Part shown: positions 1 to 5,899 of the stretch, piece by piece
How positions within the stretch are numbered: the first letter of the stretch is position 1
How the letters are laid out: each line of letters starts with the position of its first letter
Source of the DNA: Clostridia bacterium
Lineage (GTDB): Bacteria; Bacillota; Clostridia; Oscillospirales; Acutalibacteraceae
Length of the DNA stretch: 44,464 bases
NCBI GenBank assembly: GCA_017625095.1
Contig: JAGALQ010000002.1
Coordinates: 1 to 44,464, forward strand
Direction: 5' to 3'
Notes under the pieces: generated by a model
Told to the model about the DNA's origin: nothing
The model's input: the letters and a program-made list of their open reading frames with translations, nothing else
Databases searched by the model: none
Translations under genes and position numbers: made by a program

Positions 1-154
1 CATCGGTAAGCCTGCACAGATCGGGATGCTTTTTGGCATAGGCGGTCAATCTGTTTTTGAGATCGGTGTTGTATGTGTCCACCGTTATCCATCGACTTGC
101 TTCATCGAAGAATATCTCCGTTGTTTTCTGCGACTTTTTAAGTCCGGTTTTCAT
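1..154 (-). CDS. Partial small mobile-element protein (5' end only)
   Basis: Reading leftward from an ATG at 154 there is an open frame of 51 codons that runs off the window edge. It begins MKTGLKKSQKTTEIFFDEAS and is preceded by a good ribosome-binding site (GAAAGGAG about 8 bases upstream). From memory this resembles short conserved proteins of unknown function carried by clostridial integrative elements, which have lysine-rich starts and a later WITVDTYNTDLKNRL-like stretch; I could not verify this. No function can be assigned. It lies in the same orientation as the structured RNA and the VanZ operon, which supports reading the left 5.9 kb as accessory DNA. Confidence 0.6.
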   Translation of the reverse strand, partial: MKTGLKKSQKTTEIFFDEASRWITVDTYNTDLKNRLTAYAKKHPDLCRLTD

Positions 155-656
155 CACTTCACGCTCCTTTCAAAAAATAGCTTGATTTTTCTTGTCTTTT
201 GTAAGTAGGGCATTTTTGACCGATTTTTCACAGTTCAAGACTTGTGAAAAATACGGAATTTTTAATAGGAACACCCCGAACGATGCGGACATCGTCAAAT
301 CCTTTTCTGTTTGAAAAAGTACCGACTTTTACAGTTCAAGAGCCATTTTGCCGTTCTACCCGAATGTCGTTCCTGCCCCTGCTTTTTCAGCGGCGTTGTT
401 TCGCTCGTTTCATCGCAAAATCATATCCCATTCGGACGGTTATTCGGTTGTTAAGTACAAGTGGCTTTTAATTACCCCTCAATAAGTAGCCAGCGAAAAG
501 GGGTAAAATATTCGATTTTTGCAAAAATTTCTCGAAAAAATTTTTATCCCTCAATTAGTAGGCAGCGAGAAGGGCTAAAAATCCAACCTTTTCAAAAAAC
601 TTTTCTATCTAACGTCAAAAATCTTCGATTTTATGCATAGTTTTTCGAAAAAAGGC
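155..656. other. AT-rich intergenic stretch with a duplicated stem-loop motif
   Basis: No convincing gene is visible in these 500 bases; short open frames lack ribosome-binding sites. The stretch contains many A/T runs and the two repeat copies listed separately. It probably carries the promoter and leader of the truncated gene at the left edge. Confidence 0.5.
472..578. repeat. 35-bp direct repeat, two copies, each a potential stem-loop
   Basis: Copy 1 (472-506) and copy 2 (544-578) match at about 30 of 35 positions and start 72 bases apart. Both carry the core CCCTCAATNAGTAG followed by NCAGCGANAAGGG. Copy 1 has perfect 8-bp inverted ends (TTACCCCT at 472-479 and AGGGGTAA at 499-506); copy 2 keeps most of the pairing. 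Each copy is followed by A/T-rich tracts. They could be protein-binding or recombination sites of a mobile element, or RNA stem-loops. I do not recognise a named family. Confidence 0.6.
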
Positions 657-905
657 AAAACAAAAAAGCCGCTACACAGACATCAAGAATCGGCGGGAGC
701 TTTGCTCTCGCTTCAAAATGATGTTCTATGTAACGGCTTTGAAATTCAAAGACGGGACTGTTTTCGCACCCATTCACTCGCTAACAGTACCAAAACGCAT
801 AGAGTGGTGGGTGTCGGTATTTTCTCTTAGCATACCGCTGGCATTGGGTGGCTTTGCCACATCTCAATCTTACATCGTATTCAGTTGTGCCCCTCATTTA
901 AGGGG
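657..905 (-). ncRNA. Structured RNA gene of about 250 nt, unknown class
   Basis: On the minus strand a sigma-A-type promoter (911-939) is followed by a region with no credible coding frame but many paired elements, ending in a Rho-independent terminator. Going 5' to 3' the arms, in plus coordinates, are: 901-905/890-894 (5-bp hairpin at the 5' end); 856-860/848-852 (GTGGC/GCCAC); 832-837/815-820 (6 bp); 808-813/767-772 enclosing 802-806/775-779 (CACCCA/TGGGTG around CACTC/GAGTG); 745-751/737-743; and a long terminal stem 720-740/665-684 enclosing 704-711/693-700, followed by a T run at 667-662. Only very short peptides are encoded. It could be a regulatory sRNA, an antisense or maintenance RNA of the element, or a known Rfam class I cannot identify by eye. 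Confidence 0.75.
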
Positions 906-910
906 ACTAT

Positions 911-939
911 ATTATACCATAAAACCCGCCGCAAATCAA
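911..939 (-). promoter_or_regulatory. Promoter of the structured RNA
   Basis: On the minus strand the -35 TTGATT lies at 939-934 and a perfect TATAAT at 916-911, with a 17-base spacer. Transcription should start near 905, exactly before the first hairpin of the RNA. The -35 lies in the loop of the terminator at 921-958. Confidence 0.75.
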
Positions 940-958
940 GAAATTTACGACGGGTTTT
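921..958 (-). terminator. Terminator of the PadR-SEDS-VanZ operon
   Basis: An 11-bp stem (921-931 with 948-958, one mismatch) has a loop of 16 bases. In the leftward direction it ends in TTTT and sits 54 bases beyond the VanZ stop. It shares sequence with the next promoter, so termination of one unit and initiation of the next are physically overlapped. Confidence 0.65.
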
Positions 959-1011
959 GAATATTTTTCGGATTTGTGGGGAATACTATTTAGCTCTCAG
1001 ATATCATCTGT

Positions 1012-1725
1012 TCATATTTTTTGTTCATCGCTTGAAATAAGTATGTTAATAATTCTCTTGATTGGTTTTGCCTTTAATATTATAAATGCAATGCAAGCAC
1101 CGAAAACATTAAGAATCAAATCGTCAATATCGCACGATCCGGTCACGAAAATCAATTGAAGTAATTCGATTACTATAACTGTTACAGATGTAGAAAGCAC
1201 AAAATATTTAAATTTCTCACATTTTTGAATAAACATTGGTAAAAACAAAGCCATTGGAGTCAAGGCGACTAAGTTACCCAATAAATTAGTTACTATAGTT
1301 GAAAAATTCATACTTTGAGTTAACAGAGCTCTTATATATTCAAAAATGGTAGCAAAAGGAATAATGTTAAATGAATTTGTCAAATAGTTTTTTAATAGCA
1401 CTCGGTCTGATAAAATAAAGTTAATATGTCCATTTCTGCCAAACATAGGATCGAATAATGTAAAAGTTAAAAGCAGAGATAAGTATAAAACGAAAAAAAC
1501 AAAAAATGTTATCTTCATAACTTTATTTTTGCTTATTGTTGGTGTTTTGCATAATATACGGCTACCGATATATGCAAACACACAGAATATTCCGAGTAAG
1601 AACAATCTACCTTCTGGGCTCAATAAAATTCGTGGAAAAATATCAGCAAGCATATATACAACTATGCTAATGGTTGCTATTAAATAAAATGGTATTGATA
1701 CGAGTATAAATTTTATTTTTCTCAT
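1012..1725 (-). CDS. VanZ family membrane protein
   Basis: This 237-residue protein has several hydrophobic segments. It carries the VanZ-like signature: an N-L-L-G-N segment before PMALFLP, then E-L-L-Q, and a GSCDIDDLILNVFGA motif near the C-terminus. VanZ proteins are small integral membrane proteins linked to low-level teicoplanin resistance in Tn1546 and to unknown envelope roles elsewhere; the biochemical activity is not established. The start overlaps the end of the SEDS gene by 4 bases, which indicates translational coupling, with AAGGGATGG as ribosome-binding site. It is the last gene of the PadR-controlled operon. Assignment to the family is firm, but a role in glycopeptide resistance is not implied. 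Confidence 0.88.
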   Translation of the reverse strand: MRKIKFILVSIPFYLIATISIVVYMLADIFPRILLSPEGRLFLLGIFCVFAYIGSRILCKTPTISKNKVMKITFFVFFVLYLSLLLTFTLFDPMFGRNGHINFILSDRVLLKNYLTNSFNIIPFATIFEYIRALLTQSMNFSTIVTNLLGNLVALTPMALFLPMFIQKCEKFKYFVLSTSVTVIVIELLQLIFVTGSCDIDDLILNVFGACIAFIILKAKPIKRIINILISSDEQKI

Positions 1726-3062
1726 TCTTCATCCATCCCTTCAAATGATAATTTTGATATGATTTCATCTATTTTTTGTCGTGTGATTAAAGGTTTCGTC
1801 ACCCTGTCTACCATAATTTCCTCATTTCTAAATACCGATAAAAGTATTCCTAACATTGCAAAATTAATCAAATTGGCAAACGAGCCATATGATACGAACG
1901 GTAAAACCGACAGTGTCGAATTTACTATTCCAAGATTTGATAAAATGTATAATGTTATTTGAACCGTAAAAACTCCAGTAATTGATAGAGTAAACAATTG
2001 GCCTAATACACTTTTTTGTTTTATTGCTGCATTTAAACAGATAATAATTAACGCATAAAACAATGCTACCATAAATCCAAAGGCAAGCCATCCATAACGA
2101 TATAATATAAATGCCAAGATATAGTCCGTATGAAAAATGTCCGGAAAAGGACTTGACAATGTGTTTGCTTGGCCAATCATCTTTGCGTTTAGTGTCATCT
2201 CTTGTAAAAGATTTGGAATATATCCCGCACCAAGTTCGTCATTTGTAGAAACATACCCTAATATTGATAGAATACCTTCTCGTGTGCTTGGTATAGTGAA
2301 TATAACTATAATCATCAATATAAACGGGGAAAGGCATAATAATAATCCTATGCTTCTTTTAATGTTGAACCATTTTCTGTATATCGAAACAGGCGTTATT
2401 ATTAAGGCTATAAACAAACACAGAATAATTCCCAAAATATTGTTTGTAAAATGACAAAATACAAGTAATGTAAGCGTAAAAAGTGTGTTTATTGCAATTC
2501 CGAAATATCCTCTTGTCCTGAAATGATAGATAGAACACGAAAGAGCAAGCGGATATAATAAAGCAATATAATATTTAAAACTTATGTAAAATGGAAAAAT
2601 ACACAAAATAACGGAAAGAAAAAATACGGTTACATAAAAATGAAATGAATATTTCGATAATATCGTAAAATCAATGAAATATGTGACCGTCAGTATTGCA
2701 ATCCCCAATATGTACGAGACAATTTGTGGAGCTATATTGGCTGAAATACTTCCCGAAAGAATTATGATGGATTGTATCAATATACCAACAAAAGATAGAA
2801 TGCCAAGAATAATAAAACAGACAAGTTGATTCTTGGGTCTGTGAATTCTATCCAATTCCGTTCCTATGTATGTTGCATCACCGAAATCATTTATGGCTTT
2901 ATCTGTAGCATCTGCTTCTGTATATCCTGAGTTAATATACTCATCACGTTGCTCTATTAAATGATTTTCGATTTCTCCAAACACAGTTTTATGCGTTTTC
3001 TTCCATCGGATCTGATTGCAAACTATGTTACAAAAATCTGATATTTTATTATCTTGTTGCAA
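1722..3062 (-). CDS. FtsW/RodA/SpoVE-like SEDS protein with N-terminal permease-prefix (HAAS-type) domain
   Basis: Residues 1-77 are soluble and match the helical prefix domain found in many PadR-linked membrane proteins (ending ELDRIHRPK). Residues 78-430 form about ten membrane segments of the SEDS type. SEDS proteins polymerise lipid II into glycan strands; the conserved catalytic-loop aspartate corresponds to Asp313 in FHTDY, and the C-terminal half has the typical VLPFVSYGSFANLINFAMLG stretch. The usual GEELG that follows the catalytic Asp is replaced by RYGW. Start: TTG at 3062 with GGAGG 8 bases upstream, overlapping the PadR stop by 14 bases. It lies in an accessory operon rather than a cell-division cluster, so it is likely a specialised or stress-induced glycan polymerase; that role is inferred. 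Confidence 0.85.
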   Translation of the reverse strand: MQQDNKISDFCNIVCNQIRWKKTHKTVFGEIENHLIEQRDEYINSGYTEADATDKAINDFGDATYIGTELDRIHRPKNQLVCFIILGILSFVGILIQSIIILSGSISANIAPQIVSYILGIAILTVTYFIDFTILSKYSFHFYVTVFFLSVILCIFPFYISFKYYIALLYPLALSCSIYHFRTRGYFGIAINTLFTLTLLVFCHFTNNILGIILCLFIALIITPVSIYRKWFNIKRSIGLLLCLSPFILMIIVIFTIPSTREGILSILGYVSTNDELGAGYIPNLLQEMTLNAKMIGQANTLSSPFPDIFHTDYILAFILYRYGWLAFGFMVALFYALIIICLNAAIKQKSVLGQLFTLSITGVFTVQITLYILSNLGIVNSTLSVLPFVSYGSFANLINFAMLGILLSVFRNEEIMVDRVTKPLITRQKIDEIISKLSFEGMDEE

Positions 3063-3396
3063 AACTTAATCCTCCGTTTAGGACTCTGTTAACGGCTGTT
3101 GAATATTCGTGCCATTCCTTTTCTTTTATCTTCAAAACATCTTTTCCTTTTTCGGTTAAATGATAATATTTTCTCGTGCGTTCACTTGCTGTAGATTCCT
3201 CGTACGATTCTACTATACCATTTTTTTCAAGATTGTGTAAAAGAGGATAGAGTGTTCCTGCTTTTAAGTCAAAAGTATGGTTTGATTTCTTCGCTAAATT
3301 AGAAATCATTTCATAACCATACATATCTTTTTCCTCTAATAATTTCAAAATTAAAACAGTCGTGCTTCCTGTAAGCAAACTTTTATCAATAGACAT
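3049..3396 (-). CDS. PadR family transcriptional regulator
   Basis: This 115-residue protein has the PadR winged-helix pattern: a stretch TTVLILKLLEEKDMYGYEM, then GTLYPLLHNLEKNGIVES (the wing and recognition region), and RKYYHLTEKGKDVL. It is first in a three-gene operon with overlapping genes (PadR, SEDS, VanZ). PadR plus a prefix-domain membrane protein is a recurrent pairing in Firmicutes in which PadR represses the operon until a membrane or antibiotic signal is met. A symmetric operator overlaps its promoter, consistent with autorepression. The C-terminal dimerisation helix is short, as in the PadR-s2 subfamily. Confidence 0.92.
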   Translation of the reverse strand: MSIDKSLLTGSTTVLILKLLEEKDMYGYEMISNLAKKSNHTFDLKAGTLYPLLHNLEKNGIVESYEESTASERTRKYYHLTEKGKDVLKIKEKEWHEYSTAVNRVLNGGLSFATR

Positions 3397-3411
3397 AATT
3401 TACCCCCCCAC

Positions 3412-3458
3412 TATATAGATGACCTATATATTATATATCGATTATCTATATATGTCAA
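3412..3458 (-). promoter_or_regulatory. PadR operon promoter with overlapping dyad operator
   Basis: On the minus strand TTGACA (3458-3453) and TATAAT (3435-3430) are separated by 17 bases. A perfect 7-bp inverted repeat TATATAG-5-CTATATA (3412-3430) covers the end of the -10 and the start site. A second, near-perfect dyad spans the spacer (3433-3452). The layout is that of an autoregulated repressor site. Confidence 0.75.
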
Positions 3459-3470
3459 GGAGAAAATATA

Positions 3471-3502
3471 AACTGCGGTAGGGAGAAAACCCTACCGCAG
3501 TT
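3471..3502 (-). terminator. Terminator after tnpV
   Basis: A perfect 13-bp stem (3471-3483 with 3490-3502) and a 6-base loop follow the tnpV stop by 6 bases. The leftward side ends in TTTATATTTTC, so it closes the tnpV operon before the PadR promoter. Confidence 0.8.
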
Positions 3503-3507
3503 GTGTA

Positions 3508-3882
3508 TTAGGTAAAAATTAACTCTGTATTTACGATTTCTGTGACTTTGTTGCGGATGTTATTCATCCAAGCAACCCATTCCATTTGATTATCCGCCTT
3601 GAGCTTTTCCGTCACGCCTTCACGCTCCGCCATCTGTTTTACGAGCCGAAAAAACATATCCTCAGCCTGTTTGTCAATGTCTGCAAGATAACCGTTCAAC
3701 TTGCCATTTGTTAGCAGATTGGTGTATCGCACCTTGTGATGTTGCTTGATGTACCGTAGGTGTCGTTGTCCCCATACACCAATAGGTTGTTCTTCTTGTT
3801 CAGCAGGCAAAAGATCAGGTAAATAATAATCTCCAACCTTTGTATATGTACCGCCCATTTGCTCAAATATAGTCTTTTTCAT
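3508..3882 (-). CDS. tnpV: Transposon-encoded protein TnpV
   Basis: The 124-residue product matches the TnpV family of clostridial and Bacteroides-associated transposons: an N-terminal GGTYTKVGDYYLPDL segment, a central WGQRHLRYIKQHHKV stretch, and a C-terminal MEWVAWMNNIRNKVTEIVNTE. Its molecular role is not established; it is not a transposase by itself. The ribosome-binding site GGAGGG overlaps the stop of the upstream small gene. It forms a compact operon with the 59-residue protein and the DUF6809 gene, and no transposase is visible here, so the element is either fragmentary or has its recombinase outside the window. Confidence 0.88.
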   Translation of the reverse strand: MKKTIFEQMGGTYTKVGDYYLPDLLPAEQEEQPIGVWGQRHLRYIKQHHKVRYTNLLTNGKLNGYLADIDKQAEDMFFRLVKQMAEREGVTEKLKADNQMEWVAWMNNIRNKVTEIVNTELIFT

Positions 3883-3886
3883 AATT

Positions 3887-4066
3887 TTAACCCTCCGTAT
3901 ATCTAATCTTAAATCTCTTTTGTTTTGCGTTAATGACTTTTAGCAGGACTTCGTCAACTGCATCGGTATACCGCCCCCCTTTAATGAGAGCGTTCCGTTT
4001 GTCATTAAGAGCGTTGATGATAATGCCTCTTTCGTATTCGTTAAATACTATGTAATACTTTTTCAT
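3887..4066 (-). CDS. Small mobile-element protein, 59 residues
   Basis: The ATG at 4066 has GGAGTGATGATA directly upstream and begins MKKYYIVFNEYERGIIINAL. A longer frame can be opened to 4198, but its extension overlaps the DUF6809 gene in another frame, so the short form is preferred. The product is basic and without membrane segments. Similar proteins accompany TnpV and DUF6809 in clostridial elements; function unknown. It starts 5 bases after the DUF6809 stop. Confidence 0.72.
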   Translation of the reverse strand: MKKYYIVFNEYERGIIINALNDKRNALIKGGRYTDAVDEVLLKVINAKQKRFKIRYTEG

Positions 4067-4071
4067 TATCA

Positions 4072-4371
4072 TCACTCCTTCAAGAGATCCTCGAACGGAG
4101 CATCTGTTCCGATAAAGGTGTCGTATGTAAATTTCGCACCTAACCGAAAACCCATTATGAAACTGTCTAATGTGGATTCGCCGTTTACAACACTCCAAGC
4201 ATTTGCAAAATTAAGAAACAACTTCTTGTTTTCATCATCCAATGCCGCTGTCAGCTTTTCCTCGTTGTTCATCAAAATTTCCATCTGCTTCTGAACAGCA
4301 TTGTTTTGCTTTGTGCTACGTGCTTGTGGGTCGAGATTTCCGTAGAAAAATTCTTCAATAAAGTTTGCCAT
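4072..4371 (-). CDS. DUF6809 family protein
   Basis: The 99-residue acidic protein has the family layout I remember: an N-terminal EEFFYGNLDPQ, a middle stretch around EEKLTAALDDENKKLFLNFANAW, and a C-terminal FIMGFRLGAKFTYD. Function is unknown; members are common beside TnpV and small regulators in clostridial mobile elements. The ATG has a strong GGAGG 8 bases upstream. It is the first gene of the leftward DUF6809-small protein-TnpV operon. Confidence 0.8.
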   Translation of the reverse strand: MANFIEEFFYGNLDPQARSTKQNNAVQKQMEILMNNEEKLTAALDDENKKLFLNFANAWSVVNGESTLDSFIMGFRLGAKFTYDTFIGTDAPFEDLLKE

Positions 4372-4438
4372 TGTGTAATCCTCCGTTATGAATTGAATTA
4401 TCCTTACAATTCAATCATTCTGGCTGACTACAAAAGCC

Positions 4439-4490
4439 GAAGGGAGACAACTTCCTTACGGAGTGTCTCCCTTCAAGCGGTCTTTTTGTT
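4439..4490 (+). terminator. Hairpin followed by T tract, function uncertain
   Basis: A perfect 11-bp stem (4439-4449 with 4464-4474) is followed on the plus strand by TCTTTTTGTTTT. No rightward gene precedes it, so it is either a relic terminator of a lost gene or insulates the divergent DUF6809 and MerR units. Confidence 0.55.
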
Positions 4491-4543
4491 TTATCAGGAT
4501 GCTATAGTTTTTTCTGTTTCTTTTAAATTCTTTCAAAAAAAGC

Positions 4544-4592
4544 TTGACTCTTACCTTAACTTAAGGTTTATATTGTAGCCGTAAGGTACCTT
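4544..4592 (+). promoter_or_regulatory. MerR-type promoter with 19-bp spacer and dyad
   Basis: TTGACT (4544-4549) and TATATT (4569-4574) are 19 bases apart, the over-long spacer typical of MerR-activated promoters. The spacer holds a perfect 7-bp inverted repeat ACCTTAA-C-TTAAGGT (4553-4567). A further palindrome AAGGTACCTT lies at 4583-4592 and repeats the half-site. The arrangement indicates autoregulation of the downstream gene. Confidence 0.82.
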
Positions 4593-4616
4593 AAGTTTTG
4601 CAAAGGAGAATGTTTT

Positions 4617-5861
4617 ATGAAAATAGGAGAGTTTGCAAAGGCATGCGGAACGAAAATATCTGTTTTGCGTCATTATGATAGGGAAAAGCTTCTTGAGCCA
4701 AACTTTATCGATAAGTTTTCAGGCTACAGATATTATACCTCTGAACAAATTCTTGTGTTTTACAGAATTAACGCTTTGAAAAAAGCGGGATTCTCCTTGC
4801 AGGAAATCAAGGAAATTATCTCCGGAAAAAAGTCTGACAGTGAAATTAATGCGATTTTTTTACAAAAGGAAAAAGAATTTCTTGATACGCTTGAAAACTT
4901 AAAGGAGGCTAAGTTAATTATGACAAAACTTAATATTTCGTTCTCGAATAATACAGCTGTTATCAAACGCAGAAAAGATGATAATCCTGCTGATTTGTGT
5001 ACAGTTGCAGAAACTGAAATCAAGGCGGCAGAATATCAGCGGATATCTCAATATACGGTGAATGATAGCGAGATATTTTGTAAGGTTGTAAAGCTTGTGG
5101 ACGAGATTGCTCAACCGAAAAAATATATACCGTTTATAAATGACGAAAAGGTTATAGGTAAATGGGAGGTTAAGGGAGTTTACGCAGTAAAAGAAGATTA
5201 TCTGCAGAATATTTTTTGTGACAATACGGGCTTTTACGGCGGTGACGTAAAATATTTGTATTTTCTTCCTGATGGGGAAGAGTATTGGGGATACAGCTGG
5301 ACAAAAGGCTATTTTATAAGCAACTCTTATCTGTCAGGCTGTATTTATAATGAATATGAGGTCGAAGAAAAATCAGACGGAACTTATATGCTTATTAGTT
5401 TGCGTGATACTGAAGTATGCCGTGGCGGTGAACCGACATATCTTCTGCTGAAAAAATATGACAATGTGCGTTATTCAGCAGAAAGTATTGCAAGAAAGGA
5501 CGATATAAACAAACCTTTTATTAGTGATGAGCGGATAATCGGTAAGTGGATGGCACATTCATTCCTTTGCAATAAGGCGGATTTCACTCAGAAACAGGAG
5601 AGTATAGATGAGCTTTATTTCAAAGAGGTTGAGTTTTTTGCGGATGGAAACAGCAGGTGCGTATATGAAGATGCTGTTTTTGAGGGTGAAAACACAGTCG
5701 TATGGACGAAAAATTTTCTCTTGCGTAAATGGAATTGGTCAGCTTGTGAGTATGAAATCAGAACGGTTGACGGAAAAGATTATATGATAATTGAATGGAA
5801 AAGCGGTGACTACAGATACGGCGGACACGATACTAACTATTACGTTTTTACAAGAGCATAA
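4617..5861 (+). CDS. MerR family regulator with duplicated C-terminal beta-rich domain
   Basis: Residues 1-70 are a MerR winged helix (MKIGEFAKACGTKISVLRHY, then SGYRYYTSEQ), followed by a dimerisation helix at about 74-105. The C-terminal 300 residues hold two copies of one domain: copy 1 from PFINDEKVIGKW (172) to about 280, and copy 2 from PFISDERIIGKW (300) to 414. Both run through SWTKG/VVWTKN, a Y-E-[VI]/DG-YM motif and a final Y-[LV] strand. The domain resembles the lipocalin-like C-terminal repeats I remember in clostridial M56/BlaR1-type sensors; this is by eye. It probably binds a ligand and drives its own promoter. The ribosome-binding site AAAGGAGA and the ATG at 4617 are clear. 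Confidence 0.85.
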   Translation: MKIGEFAKACGTKISVLRHYDREKLLEPNFIDKFSGYRYYTSEQILVFYRINALKKAGFSLQEIKEIISGKKSDSEINAIFLQKEKEFLDTLENLKEAKLIMTKLNISFSNNTAVIKRRKDDNPADLCTVAETEIKAAEYQRISQYTVNDSEIFCKVVKLVDEIAQPKKYIPFINDEKVIGKWEVKGVYAVKEDYLQNIFCDNTGFYGGDVKYLYFLPDGEEYWGYSWTKGYFISNSYLSGCIYNEYEVEEKSDGTYMLISLRDTEVCRGGEPTYLLLKKYDNVRYSAESIARKDDINKPFISDERIIGKWMAHSFLCNKADFTQKQESIDELYFKEVEFFADGNSRCVYEDAVFEGENTVVWTKNFLLRKWNWSACEYEIRTVDGKDYMIIEWKSGDYRYGGHDTNYYVFTRA

Positions 5862-5898
5862 AAAAAGCTCACGAAAGGTGATCTTTCGTGAGCTTAAT
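5860..5898. terminator. Bidirectional terminator between merR-type gene and GH95-like gene
   Basis: A perfect 13-bp stem (5865-5877 with 5883-5895) has a 5-base loop. The leftward side carries seven T's (5866-5860), the rightward side TTAATTTT, so it can end both convergent units. Confidence 0.88.
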
Positions 5899-5899
5899 T

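Noticed and set aside
633-960. Two overlapping rightward open frames
   Set aside because: They lie antisense to the structured RNA, have no ribosome-binding site, and their codons track the hairpins of that RNA.
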